Part shown: positions 37,458-46,164 of the stretch, in pieces
Position numbering within the stretch: the first letter of the stretch is position 1
Layout of the letters: the number at the start of each line of letters is the position of its first letter
From: Terriglobus sp. RCC_193
GTDB taxonomy: Bacteria; Acidobacteriota; Terriglobia; Terriglobales; Acidobacteriaceae
Assembly (NCBI RefSeq): GCF_041355105.1
Contig: NZ_JBFUPK010000001.1
Location: 434,001 to 498,000 of the forward strand
Direction of reading: 5' to 3'
DNA length: 64,000 bases
Position numbers and translations under genes: made by a program
The notes under the pieces: model-generated
Told to the model about the DNA's origin: nothing
Seen by the model: only the letters and a program-made list of their open reading frames with translations
The model's database searches: none

Positions 37458-38929
37458 TATTGACCTCCCAGCAGAAAGCGTGATTGTGGAAGGCCCCTGC
37501 GGATCACAGGAACGTTTTGCATTCCAGGCGTTGTTCCCAGCAACGGAATATCAGGCAGACAATCCCGCAGTTCAGTTTCGGACTTCACAGTGTTGTCAAG
37601 GGTTTCAGCAAGTAACGCGACTCCGATCCCGGAGACGAGCGAGAATAAAAACGCGGCCAGGAATAGGGGAATGCGCTTGGGGCCAACTGGGGCTTCGGGG
37701 ACACGTGCCTTGTCCAGCATGGTGAAATTACCGCTCTGTTGCTCTTGCTGGAGTTGTGCAGCCATCTGTGCTGAGTAGGTCTTTTCCAGCAGGGCGCGAT
37801 AGTGATCGCGGGCCGTACCGTAATCGCGAAGCAGTTGTGAGACTTCTTGTTCGCGTACAGGCGCAGAGTCAATTCTGGATTGATATCGGTTGATAGAGCC
37901 CTGAATCTTTCGCTGTTCGTCCTGGAGACGATCATGGTCGCGGTGTATTAGTTGCAGTCGTGGATTTGCGGTATTTGTCGAATCAGCTGTCGCCAAAGGG
38001 GTAGGGTCAGATGGCAAGGACGCGATTTGTCCATCCAGAGAACGGATCTCAGCTTCCTTCCTTCCTACATCCGGAAAACTATCCGTGTAGTGCTTGCGCA
38101 GTTCGACTAACTCTGTCTGCGCTGCATATTTCTCCGTCATTAGTTTTTGCCGCACAGATGTAGAGATAGATGGCGTGCGCGGTGATCCTGTATCTGGCAG
38201 CGATGAGGTGAGGAGCGCCTCATGGTCCAGACGGCTTTGCGCTTCTGTATTTGCCTGCAGTTCCACTTGCAGACGCGACAGTGTCTGCATGTTGGCGTCC
38301 AACTGATCCGGTAGCTCTCCGAGGTGCTTCATCTTGTAGCTACGGAGTTGTTCTTCCAGGTCATCCAACTGTGACTTTGTCGTTGTTAACTCATTCGCAA
38401 GGAATGTGGTGGTGCCTTTTGCTTCCTGCTCACGATCCTGCAGGTTCCACGATATGAAGGACTCTGCAAGACGATTGGCTACATTTGCTACTTCCTGTGC
38501 GGAATCGCCGGTATAGCTGAGTGTGAAAGCGCTCAGTCCTTCCGAGTTGTGCTTCAGTTCGATGCCGATGTTCTTGCGCATCCGCTTGATTAATTCGTCA
38601 TGGCTCACCTTGTCTCGCAGATTGGAGAAGAGATGAAGTTCGTCCATGATGGTTTCCAACCGGGATGAACTGAGTATCTGCTGGCTCAGAGTGTTCAGGC
38701 GTTCACTGGCATCCATGGTTGCGATGCTGTTCACGTACTTGTCTGAAATACGCTGCGGATTCACCAGAATCTGTGTTTCAGATTGGTAGACATCCGGCAT
38801 TTGCATCACGTAGGTTACTCCCGCCGCAAGCACAGCCACGGCGACGAAGAGGATGAGTCGATAGCGATACCGAATCGCACTCAGCAACGTGTGGATACCA
38901 CTGAGCGGAGACCTGTGTTCATCGGCCAT
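37457..38929 (-). CDS. Wzz/GumC-like polysaccharide co-polymerase
   Basis: A 490-residue inner-membrane protein that sets polymer length and links synthesis to export. It has an N-terminal membrane helix (RLILFVAVAVLAAGVTYVMQ), a Wzz-type periplasmic region (YQSETQILVNPQRISDKYVN) and long coiled-coils (QLDDLEEQLRSYKMKHLGEL, DHDRLQDEQRKIQGSINRYQ). A second helix (FLAAFLFSLVSGIGVALLAE) follows, then a short cytosolic tail. The layout is that of GumC/EpsC-type proteins lacking the fused kinase. MADEHRSP is the start because GGAGG lies 5 nt upstream; it overlaps the preceding barrel gene by 11 nt. Confidence 0.9.
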   Translation of the reverse strand: MADEHRSPLSGIHTLLSAIRYRYRLILFVAVAVLAAGVTYVMQMPDVYQSETQILVNPQRISDKYVNSIATMDASERLNTLSQQILSSSRLETIMDELHLFSNLRDKVSHDELIKRMRKNIGIELKHNSEGLSAFTLSYTGDSAQEVANVANRLAESFISWNLQDREQEAKGTTTFLANELTTTKSQLDDLEEQLRSYKMKHLGELPDQLDANMQTLSRLQVELQANTEAQSRLDHEALLTSSLPDTGSPRTPSISTSVRQKLMTEKYAAQTELVELRKHYTDSFPDVGRKEAEIRSLDGQIASLPSDPTPLATADSTNTANPRLQLIHRDHDRLQDEQRKIQGSINRYQSRIDSAPVREQEVSQLLRDYGTARDHYRALLEKTYSAQMAAQLQQEQQSGNFTMLDKARVPEAPVGPKRIPLFLAAFLFSLVSGIGVALLAETLDNTVKSETELRDCLPDIPLLGTTPGMQNVPVIRRGLPQSRFLLGGQ

Positions 38930-40211
38930 AGCGCCCTCCATTTTGTTTTTGCCAGGTGAAGGCTACGAAAAAGACCGTGCGCGCCAGGTCCGCAACGGGC
39001 GTCGTGCTTGCAGGAGCGGGACCTGTCACCGATCGTTGAAAGCGACGTGCCGTGAATGTCCATTCCGCATTGTTTGAAATGGGGCGGTGAAGTTCGACAG
39101 ACACGAAGTAGCCACTCAGATCTGTGCTTTGAGCCGACGTAACTCCACCGTGGTAACTGGTGTATCCGCCATTCACAGCTGCGACGAATTGCCGAGGATT
39201 GCCTACTTGCATTCCACCGAATCCTGAAGTTTCCCATAGAGAGCCAGCGACGTCACCATTGCCACGCTTGCGGCTGGTTCCAACGTACGCACGCCGGCCG
39301 CGCACGCTCTGCGCTGAAAGCAATGCCTGATATTGATAGTTTCCAGTGCACTGTGAGGAACCAAATGCTGGACCTATCCCGCCGTCGAGGCGGACAGCGC
39401 TTGAAAGTTGCATCGTAGCGAATCCCAGCAACGATGAGGTGGTGCAACTGCCGGAACCGTAATATTGCTGCACGCCATCTGCACGCACGCCAATCAGAAA
39501 GGCTTGACTCAAATACTTTCGAACGGAGCCTGTGACGTTATACTGACGAGTCGATGGCGCAGCGCCAAGGAAGTTCTGAAAACTTACATTGGCGCCGAGA
39601 GAGAAAGCCTGGCTTTCAGAGACCTGATGGTCGACCACACCCGAAACATACTGACGCAATGTGTTGCCCGTGATTACACCAGCAAGAACACTGTTGTTGT
39701 CGATCGACGTCGTGTTGACAGCGGCCAGGCTTAAAGAGCTGCTTGCCCGTGCGGAGTCTGCGCCATAGGCATTTGCAGCGTTCACTCCCCAGGTGGTGTT
39801 CCGGGAAGGTGAATGCGTGAGGTTCAACGTTGTCCATTGATATTGCTGCATATCAAGTCCGCTGCCGGGGAACAACTGGAATGTGGCGTCATGGCGCAAG
39901 GATAAGTAACTCGTGCGACTTCTGCGGGCCATGCCAAGGGTGCCCTGAATGTTGCTGAATTGCGACGAAACGTCAGGAATATTGTTTACAGCTGAATCAT
40001 GACCATAGCTGGCGGAGACGCCAAGATTCAGATCCGAGCGTTCGCCCATAGAGACATTCGAACTGATCCAGGACGGCTTCAGCTCTTGTGATTCCACCTG
40101 CTGCTGTGTGCTGTTCGTTGCAGCAACCAGATTGCGATCCTGTGCCAGCAAAGGGATCGGAGCGCAGAGCAACGCACTGATCGTAATAAGCATGGGCTTT
40201 GAAATAATCAT
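38919..40211 (-). CDS. Outer-membrane beta-barrel protein of the EPS export operon
   Basis: A 430-residue protein with a signal peptide (ISALLCAPIPLLAQ) and alternating hydrophobic/polar strands throughout (LNLGVSASYGHDSAVNN, SYLSLRHDATFQLFP, AFSLGANVSFQNFLG, FFVAFTWQKQ near the end). It resembles the outer-membrane barrels found with exosortase-type EPS clusters, but no named family could be fixed. The gene sits between Wza-like and Wzz-like genes, coupled to the former by a 4-nt overlap, which suggests a fixed-ratio role in polymer passage across the outer membrane. The final residues (QNGGRYGR) are not the usual aromatic barrel terminus. Confidence 0.7.
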   Translation of the reverse strand: MIISKPMLITISALLCAPIPLLAQDRNLVAATNSTQQQVESQELKPSWISSNVSMGERSDLNLGVSASYGHDSAVNNIPDVSSQFSNIQGTLGMARRSRTSYLSLRHDATFQLFPGSGLDMQQYQWTTLNLTHSPSRNTTWGVNAANAYGADSARASSSLSLAAVNTTSIDNNSVLAGVITGNTLRQYVSGVVDHQVSESQAFSLGANVSFQNFLGAAPSTRQYNVTGSVRKYLSQAFLIGVRADGVQQYYGSGSCTTSSLLGFATMQLSSAVRLDGGIGPAFGSSQCTGNYQYQALLSAQSVRGRRAYVGTSRKRGNGDVAGSLWETSGFGGMQVGNPRQFVAAVNGGYTSYHGGVTSAQSTDLSGYFVSVELHRPISNNAEWTFTARRFQRSVTGPAPASTTPVADLARTVFFVAFTWQKQNGGRYGR

Positions 40212-40843
40212 GGGATCACCACGGTGTCGCCAGGACTCAACGTAAGATTGTTGCCGCCATCTTTGGATTGCGTCATCGCCTTGTAGCTCAACAGGTGCTC
40301 GTCGCGCTTACTGTTAGAGCGAATTACCTGAATCTTCTTGCGCGATGCAAATTCTGTCAGGCCGCCGGCTTGTGCGATGAGCTGGAGCACGGTGATGGGA
40401 GTATTGAGGGGATATGCTCCTGGCCTAGCCACTTCGCCCGTGATGTAAACCATTCGGCTGTGGATCTCAGAGACAGTGACTGTCACGCGTGGCTCAACGA
40501 CCATGGACTGCAGACGCGTCTGTACGATCTCTTCCACCTGTGATGGTTCTTTGCCGATTACCTGAAGGTCACCCAGGAGTGGAAGGGATATCTTGCCATC
40601 GGGACGCACAACGACGACCTGACTGAGATCCTTTTCTTTCCAGACCTGCACATTCAACACATCACCGCTACCGATGGTGTATTGCGTGGGTGTAACAGCC
40701 GAATGTGCATCTGCTAATGCCGTTGTCGATACTGCAGACTTTGTTACATTCGTAGTGGCCTGTTGGCCATTGCACCATACTGTGCAGAGCAGGAGCGGCG
40801 GTATATGTAGTGCGCTCCACCTTATTTTCCGCTTCGAGTCCAT
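40208..40843 (-). CDS. Polysaccharide biosynthesis/export protein (Wza-like, SLBB)
   Basis: A 211-residue periplasmic/outer-membrane export protein. An N-terminal signal (HIPPLLLCTVWCNGQQ) includes a Cys that might be lipidated. A Poly_export domain (YTIGSGDVLNVQVWKEKDLS, VVVRPDGKISLPLLGDLQVI) is followed by one SLBB domain (MVYITGEVARPGAYPLNTPI, QLIAQAGGLTEFASRKKI). It is shorter than Wza of enteric bacteria, which has more SLBB domains and a C-terminal helix; the adjacent barrel protein may supply the outer-membrane portion. MDSKRKIRW is chosen as start for the AAGG/AAGGG upstream. First gene of the export operon, behind a candidate sigma-54 promoter. Confidence 0.88.
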   Translation of the reverse strand: MDSKRKIRWSALHIPPLLLCTVWCNGQQATTNVTKSAVSTTALADAHSAVTPTQYTIGSGDVLNVQVWKEKDLSQVVVVRPDGKISLPLLGDLQVIGKEPSQVEEIVQTRLQSMVVEPRVTVTVSEIHSRMVYITGEVARPGAYPLNTPITVLQLIAQAGGLTEFASRKKIQVIRSNSKRDEHLLSYKAMTQSKDGGNNLTLSPGDTVVIP

Positions 40844-40873
40844 AGCCCTTGTCCTTCCCATGCCAGTAAAGAA

Positions 40874-40888
40874 GCAACCGGAAAGCCA
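40874..40888 (-). promoter_or_regulatory. Strong candidate sigma-54 promoter for the export operon
   Basis: On the minus strand, TTGGCTTTCCGGTTGCT matches the -24/-12 consensus TTGGCACGnnnnTTGCT at all key positions, with exactly 10 nt between GG and GC. The expected start is about 20 nt before the Wza-like ATG. A sigma-54 activator gene lies at 53191-54663. Confidence 0.6.
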
Positions 40889-40946
40889 AAGTGTTTTGCT
40901 TCAAAAGTGGCCATTTTGGGGCTTTCATGGAGTAAGGAGAAGGCGA

Positions 40947-40991
40947 ACAAGTGAAAGGTATGCAAGTGTCTGCACACTTCCTTTCACTTGT
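40947..40991 (-). terminator. Long hairpin overlapping the stop of the GT4 gene
   Basis: ACAAGTGAAAGG pairs with CCTTTCACTTGT (12 bp), with an inner AAGTGT-ctgc-ACACTT stem. It starts within the last codons of the gene at 40984 and separates the upstream minus-strand unit from the export operon. No T-run follows, so it may instead protect the mRNA end or act as a regulator site. Confidence 0.45.
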
Positions 40992-42264
40992 TTGGCACTA
41001 GTTCCCGATAGACGGAAAGCGTCTGTTTTGCGATTACGTCCCAGCTCGTGTACAGCTCGCGGTTACTTGCAGAACCGGAGGCTAAGGTGCGATACATCGT
41101 CTGTGTCTTGGGATCTCCGGATAGGCCCAACAAAAGTGTGTGGAGTACTTCGACGAGAGCGTTTACGTCTCCAGGAGGAACGAGGAGAGCGTTTTCCTTG
41201 TGGCGAAGAAATTGTCGAAATGGCGCCAGATCCGAGGCGATGATGGGTTTTCTGTAACTTAGCCCGGTCAGGAGTGCGCCACTGGTCGTGATCGCACGAT
41301 AGGGATAGACCAGAACATCGGAAGCCTGGAAAAGGAGCGGTAATTCCGTAGTCGTGATGTAACGAATCTCCGTGCGAACGCTGTCAGACAGATGTTTCGC
41401 AGCCCCGTTCACTAGAGTTACTTCAGTTGTCGAACCGGTCCCGGCGATGAGTAATAGGGGTTTGGTCGCAGTGTCAGGCCAATCATGCATGCATCGTTCC
41501 CATGCCTGCAGCAGCAGGTCCAACCCCTTGTACGGAGCCATGACACCTTGCCAGAGAACGACCGGCCGGTCGCGTTGGATGCTCAGGCTGGCTCGTGCTA
41601 AACATTGCTCGTTCTCTGTTTCCGGAGGGGCTTCAAACAGTGGCCCGTGCGGAATGACGGAGATATTGCGAGCGTTGACTCCGAATTGTTTTATTAATTG
41701 TTCCGCTACATCAGGCGAGTGGCAGATAAGCCGATCCACGGTCGTATAGAGCCGTTGATAGGTGGCTCGCAGTGTATTGCCACTGTCATGTGGCAGAAGA
41801 TTATGCACGGTGTGCACCACCGGTACGCCACAATGCTGTGCGCATGCGATGGTACGAAAGTCATCATGAACCCCATGATTGAGTGCAGGCAACTGCTGCA
41901 AGTGCAGAACATCCGGACGCGCCACAGAGGAGTGCTTTAATTGCCATCGCAGCGTCGCAGAGTTTGCCATGGCTGCAAGGAGTCGTGCTGCTTTTCTGGC
42001 GGGAGAGGGCAGTTTGTTTGCATGATGAAATGTAAACGGGCCAGGACATGATGCAATCCCCTGGCTTTTGAAGTATGCCGGTTCGCCTGCAATTTCGGAA
42101 GAGATGAAACGAACGGATGCCCCGTTGTTAAGTAGTGCTTTCACAAGAGCGGCACTATACCAAGGGGTAAAGCAAAATGCATCGGAGAGCCAAATACTCC
42201 AGTTGCGATCCAGTTGTGCCACATCGGATCCAGATGGTGATGACGTAAGCGCTGGTGCAATCAT
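40984..42264 (-). CDS. Glycosyltransferase, GT4 family
   Basis: A 426-residue GT-B enzyme. The acceptor domain includes IWLSDAFCFTPWYSAALVKA and VVHTVHNLLPHDSGNT; the donor domain has VLWQGVMAPYKGLDLLLQAW and LLFQASDVLVYPYRAITTSG. The classical E-x7-E is replaced by TTSGALLTGLSYRKPIIASD, in which the first Glu is absent, so it is a divergent GT4 member. It overlaps the previous GT4 gene by an ATGA junction and is the last gene before the hairpin at 40947-40991. The sugar it transfers is unknown. Confidence 0.85.
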   Translation of the reverse strand: MIAPALTSSPSGSDVAQLDRNWSIWLSDAFCFTPWYSAALVKALLNNGASVRFISSEIAGEPAYFKSQGIASCPGPFTFHHANKLPSPARKAARLLAAMANSATLRWQLKHSSVARPDVLHLQQLPALNHGVHDDFRTIACAQHCGVPVVHTVHNLLPHDSGNTLRATYQRLYTTVDRLICHSPDVAEQLIKQFGVNARNISVIPHGPLFEAPPETENEQCLARASLSIQRDRPVVLWQGVMAPYKGLDLLLQAWERCMHDWPDTATKPLLLIAGTGSTTEVTLVNGAAKHLSDSVRTEIRYITTTELPLLFQASDVLVYPYRAITTSGALLTGLSYRKPIIASDLAPFRQFLRHKENALLVPPGDVNALVEVLHTLLLGLSGDPKTQTMYRTLASGSASNRELYTSWDVIAKQTLSVYRELVPNK

Positions 42265-43400
42265 GCCTGCATATCCATGCGGTTGGCGCGCGTCAGATGT
42301 CGTTGGGGGTGATGACTGGACGCGACAGTGCGGTAAACCTTTTGGTATTCGGCAGTCATCATCGCGACATCGAATTGTGATATCGCTTTTTGTGCCGCTC
42401 TGCGCTCCAGGCTTTGCCGCAGAGCCTCATCTTGCAGCAGAGCGAGGATTGCATCTGCAAGCTTCTCCGGACTGTCAGGCGGCACAAGCATTCCAGCATG
42501 GCCGTCTTCGAGTAAGCGAGGAATCTCACCCACCGAGGAAGCGACAATCGCCTTGCCTGCAGCCATCGCTTCCAGAATGGCCAAAGGCATTGCCTCGATG
42601 CGCGACGGCTGGACAACGATGGTGCATAGCTTCAAAAAATCTGCCGTGTCGTCACAAAACCCTGGCATGTGGAACGAGGCGGTTACGCCTAGTTTCACGG
42701 CCAATACTTCGAGTCTTTCTCGCTCTGGTCCCTCTCCCGCGATGCAGCAGTGCAAGTTCGGATATTGGTCGAGGACTCTTGGTAATGCCCAAAGTAAAAC
42801 GTCAACACCTTTTTCTTTGGATAGACGCGAGAGGCCTCCGATGACAAGCGGCTGACCGTGTTTGGTGTGATTGCTTGAGCCTTGGTACTTTGCGACATCG
42901 ATACCATTCGCAATTACGCGGATACGGTGCACGCCATGGTGCCGAAGTTCAGCAACGACGCCTTGAGAAACGGCGATCACGGTGTCGAACCATCGCAAAA
43001 AAATCTGATCCAGAGCAGCATATTTCTGCAGAGCGGCGGTACGCTTCGTCCAGTTGTGACATGTCGCAACAATGGCACAGCCTGCAAGCCTTGCGCCAAG
43101 AAAACCGTAGATGTTGGCTTTGTAGCCGTGTGTGTGCAGAACATCAATGTGATTGATCTTCAGGAAGTTTGCCAGATCATGAACCGCGCGCCAGTCCCAG
43201 CGCCCGCGGCAACGTAAACTCCAAACCGGTATTTTGCTTTGATCGGCCTCGCGAACAACCTGTGCGCATGACGCTCCGTCTGCATTGAACAAGCCGAGGT
43301 AGACCTGTTCGCCGGCCTGATTCAATGAGCCTGTCAAGAGATTAACCATTCGCTCTGCGCCATAGAATCCCGAACTGGAGACCAGCTGTAGTACTCGCAT
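42261..43400 (-). CDS. Glycosyltransferase, GT4 family
   Basis: A 379-residue GT-B enzyme starting MRVLQLVSSSGFYGAERMVN. VRVIANGID-type junction residues (IRVIANGIDVAKYQGSSN) and a donor domain with IGGLSRLSKEKGVDVLLWAL and the E-x7-E region EAMPLAILEAMAAGKAIVAS are clear. AGGAGG lies 4 nt before the chosen ATG; the longer upstream frame overlaps the deacetylase gene and is not used. It is flanked by a NodB deacetylase and another GT4. Confidence 0.9.
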   Translation of the reverse strand: MRVLQLVSSSGFYGAERMVNLLTGSLNQAGEQVYLGLFNADGASCAQVVREADQSKIPVWSLRCRGRWDWRAVHDLANFLKINHIDVLHTHGYKANIYGFLGARLAGCAIVATCHNWTKRTAALQKYAALDQIFLRWFDTVIAVSQGVVAELRHHGVHRIRVIANGIDVAKYQGSSNHTKHGQPLVIGGLSRLSKEKGVDVLLWALPRVLDQYPNLHCCIAGEGPERERLEVLAVKLGVTASFHMPGFCDDTADFLKLCTIVVQPSRIEAMPLAILEAMAAGKAIVASSVGEIPRLLEDGHAGMLVPPDSPEKLADAILALLQDEALRQSLERRAAQKAISQFDVAMMTAEYQKVYRTVASSHHPQRHLTRANRMDMQA

Positions 43401-43408
43401 ACTGCCTC

Positions 43409-44182
43409 CTAATTCGGTGTGGCCCGGAACAGATGGAACCACAACCTCTGATACGCCTGATCGCCCAGCAGACGCTTTACGCTGTTTCGTGCCTGATACA
43501 TAGAGTGAATCCTCCGCACCGTCATCCAGTCACCACTGGAATAGCCGTTGATGACGCGCAGACTCGTTCGGCGCTGTATGGCAAATCTGCCAATGACGGC
43601 TGGCGTCCGTAACTCGTCCATGTTGATTGCAGGCCGATAAAATCCAGGTTCCGAGGTATATACCGTTTCGTATCCAGCCAGTGCACATGCCCTCAAGACC
43701 TCCTCATTCCATCTGCCACCAGGCATGGAAATGGATGTCACCGATATACCCAATCGATCTTCGAGCGTGTGGCGCGATCCAGCCAACTCTTCGTACATGG
43801 CAGATGCACTGCAGGATGTGAGAAATGCGTGCGTCGCGCTATGTGATCCGATTGTGTGCCCCCTGGCTGCGAGTTCGCGAATATCTTGCCAACTCATGAA
43901 GCCGCGGCGCTGACCAATCCATGTGCTCGGTAGAAAAAAGTGACCGTGAAGGGCCGTGAATTCCAGAAGTGGAGCTGCAAATCGAAAGTTAGAGTAGTGC
44001 CCGTCATCGAATGTGATCACGAGAGATTCGGGGCTATCGTTGACCGAATGACGCATGGTCCACAGATGCTGTAAGAAAAGCTCTGGCGTGATGCAATACA
44101 CGTCATTCACATTTAGGCTGTGAATTTCGTGATACGCAAACGCACGTATGGGAGCGTCTTCCATGTGGACGGTCGTGTTCAT
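43409..44182 (-). CDS. Polysaccharide deacetylase (NodB/CE4 family), short form
   Basis: A 257-residue cytoplasmic-looking NodB protein. Motif 1 is LVITFDDGHYSNFRFAAPLL, motif 2 is IGSHSATHAFLTSCSASAMY and motif 3 is SISMPGGRWNEEVLRACALA. It lacks a signal peptide and may act on a lipid-linked intermediate at the inner membrane face, or on a nucleotide sugar. Its start overlaps the stop of the small membrane protein gene (ATGA). It is a second, more compact deacetylase than the one at 24178-25251. Confidence 0.87.
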   Translation of the reverse strand: MNTTVHMEDAPIRAFAYHEIHSLNVNDVYCITPELFLQHLWTMRHSVNDSPESLVITFDDGHYSNFRFAAPLLEFTALHGHFFLPSTWIGQRRGFMSWQDIRELAARGHTIGSHSATHAFLTSCSASAMYEELAGSRHTLEDRLGISVTSISMPGGRWNEEVLRACALAGYETVYTSEPGFYRPAINMDELRTPAVIGRFAIQRRTSLRVINGYSSGDWMTVRRIHSMYQARNSVKRLLGDQAYQRLWFHLFRATPN

Positions 44183-44370
44183 GCTGTGCCGTCTCCTACA
44201 CTCTGGTTTGATATAGACGGTTTAGGGATAGCAACACGCACGCGGTTCAGACGATCCAGGATCATGGAGCCCAGAATCAATCCTCCAGAAAGAAGAAAGA
44301 GGCACAGTGCCGGGCTGCGGTTGAGTATGCCATCCAGCAGGTGAAACAAATTTTCAAAGAGCAATGTCAT
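44179..44370 (-). CDS. Small single-pass membrane protein
   Basis: A 63-residue protein (from MTLLFENLFHLLDG) with one hydrophobic segment (ALCLFLLSGGLILGSMIL) and a basic tail (DRLNRVRVAIPKP). No family was recognised. ATGA-type overlaps at both ends, with the FAD oxidoreductase gene upstream and the deacetylase gene downstream, argue that it is a genuine gene. It may anchor or recruit one of its soluble neighbours to the membrane. An alternative start lies three codons earlier. Confidence 0.55.
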   Translation of the reverse strand: MTLLFENLFHLLDGILNRSPALCLFLLSGGLILGSMILDRLNRVRVAIPKPSISNQSVGDGTA

Positions 44371-45800
44371 GCTGTACATGCGGCACGCACCCCCTGCGTC
44401 TTCGTAAACACCGAAGGTATTTGAACCACATCTGCAGTATGTTCAAGCTGTCGAACGGCCGGAATGTCCTGCATGAGCGCGTCGCATGTTGCTTCGGCAA
44501 TGGAGGTCATCGCATTGTTGTTGAGCGTGTTGTTGATGATCTGCGCGGTGTTCGCTACATAGACTCCGGCGACTGGTGTGCGGGCTGGCGGGGCGAGTGT
44601 CGAATAGTCGATCGTTGGTACGGGCTGAACATCTTTCTGCCGAAAGACGAATCGGCTTTCAATATCCTCTTCCTGCAGGTCGGGAAAGATTCGCTTGAGA
44701 TCTGGCTGAATGTGCGCCCATATAGCATCATCGCTCGCCCCAAAGAGCGGATCAGAGGGTGAGGTGTATCGCGGAAGATAGACGAGGTGTCTTCCGTTTG
44801 TTTCCTGTTCTGGATCGATCAGGTTAGTCATTTCAATGACACCTGTGAATCCGATCTTCTCCGTAACATTCGTCACATAAAACGACGAGAGCTTCCGTTT
44901 CAGGACCAGCACCGTGCACACGATGCCCAGATACATCACCTGTCCCAGTCGCTCTTTGTACAGGTGATCTTCCACCTGGAGCAGCGAGGCGATAACGCGA
45001 TTGGGGGTTGTAAGTACTATGCCGTCGACATAGATATCCCTATGTCGCGCACGAATCAGCACGCCTTCGCCCGGGACATCGTTTCTGCCTGGGCCAATGC
45101 TTCGAATATCGACTCCAAGGCTCGTTTCACCGTGCAGGGAATTGACTGTCTGTTGTAACCGCTTGAAAAGCGTTCCGTAGCCTCCATGCAGATAGCCAAG
45201 CCGTTCCTGTGTTCCGGGGCCTTTCTCGCGCGTGGAAGCAAGTCTCACGATGGTTCCCCAGAGGAATGCGGCAGACGCATACTTGCGCAGTTCACCCAGC
45301 TTGCACCGCAATAGTGGTTCCCATACCTGGGAGTAGACCTCTTCCCCGAAAATGCGCCTCGTCCATTGGCATAGCGGAATGCCTTCCAGCTTGCGCCCGT
45401 TCTTGAGACGCGTGACATATAAGGTCATGAGTGCGAGCCGGGCTTTTGACAGCAGGGAAAGATGGCGATAACGCAGGAGGTCAGTCGGGCCAGTCATCCG
45501 ATGAAGCTCGCCGTGAGAAAACAGACCCACTTCTGTCTTATTCCATCGAAGTTCGCTGTCGAGGCCAAGATCCTGGATGAGGCGCAGCAGTGGCTTATCA
45601 GAGGTCAGGATGCAGTGATAAAAGCGATCCCAATGAAATGAGCCAAAAGACTGCGTTGCGCTCAATCCGCCGAGCTCGATTTCGCGTTCCAGGATGGTGA
45701 CGCGATAGCCAGCGCGTAACAGACGAAAGGCACAAACCATGCCTGTAAATCCGCCTCCGATCACTGCAATATGTGACTGTCGGACTTCAGCATTCTGCAT
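44367..45800 (-). CDS. NAD(P)/FAD-dependent oxidoreductase (amine-oxidase/protoporphyrinogen-oxidase-like)
   Basis: A 477-residue flavoprotein. The dinucleotide-binding motif is IAVIGGGFTGMVCAFRLLRA with the following acidic residue in VTILEREIELGGLSATQ. The C-terminal FAD contact is near VAGVYVANTAQIINNTLNNN. Overall it resembles the FAD oxidoreductases in polysaccharide clusters related to UDP-galactopyranose mutase and to protoporphyrinogen oxidase, but the substrate is unknown. AGGGAG lies about 8 nt before the ATG, which follows the upstream SMR-like stop by 1 nt. Modification of a lipid- or nucleotide-linked sugar is inferred from context. Confidence 0.8.
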   Translation of the reverse strand: MQNAEVRQSHIAVIGGGFTGMVCAFRLLRAGYRVTILEREIELGGLSATQSFGSFHWDRFYHCILTSDKPLLRLIQDLGLDSELRWNKTEVGLFSHGELHRMTGPTDLLRYRHLSLLSKARLALMTLYVTRLKNGRKLEGIPLCQWTRRIFGEEVYSQVWEPLLRCKLGELRKYASAAFLWGTIVRLASTREKGPGTQERLGYLHGGYGTLFKRLQQTVNSLHGETSLGVDIRSIGPGRNDVPGEGVLIRARHRDIYVDGIVLTTPNRVIASLLQVEDHLYKERLGQVMYLGIVCTVLVLKRKLSSFYVTNVTEKIGFTGVIEMTNLIDPEQETNGRHLVYLPRYTSPSDPLFGASDDAIWAHIQPDLKRIFPDLQEEDIESRFVFRQKDVQPVPTIDYSTLAPPARTPVAGVYVANTAQIINNTLNNNAMTSIAEATCDALMQDIPAVRQLEHTADVVQIPSVFTKTQGVRAACTA

Positions 45801-45801
45801 G

Positions 45802-46164
45802 CTACACACTCCCTGCCACCATGGCGGCTCCGCACGTTATAAGGCCCACTGCGATCCATCGCCACTTCGTAACGCGTTCATGAAGAAGAACCGCTGCCAA
45901 CCCTGTTACTGCGACATATCCCAGACTCATCAGTGGGTACGCAATGGAGATATCGAGTCGTCGTAGCGCAATAATCCAAAAGATCATGGCGCCTGTGAAC
46001 TGGATACCCCACAGAAGTAACCACGGCACCGCCAGATATCGTTGTTCGACCACAGACAGACGATTGGTTGTATGTTTCAACGTGACTTGCGCGAACGACC
46101 CCATTGCAATGCTTACCGCGAGGGAAGTCCAGGCAAAGGAAAGAGAAGAAGTCGACATTAGCAT
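45802..46164 (-). CDS. Small four-helix SMR/EamA-like transporter, ArnF-like partner
   Basis: A 120-residue membrane protein with four helices (SLAVSIAMGSFAQVTLKHTT, VPWLLLWGIQFTGAMIFWII, SIAYPLMSLGYVAVTGLAAV, WIAVGLITCGAAMVAG). It resembles the small EamA/DMT half-transporters such as ArnE/ArnF, which flip undecaprenyl-linked amino sugars as a heterodimer. A second such protein is encoded directly upstream with overlapping ends. The start at 46164 has AAGGA about 6 nt upstream; an ATG two codons later (46158) is alternative. Confidence 0.75.
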   Translation of the reverse strand: MLMSTSSLSFAWTSLAVSIAMGSFAQVTLKHTTNRLSVVEQRYLAVPWLLLWGIQFTGAMIFWIIALRRLDISIAYPLMSLGYVAVTGLAAVLLHERVTKWRWIAVGLITCGAAMVAGSV

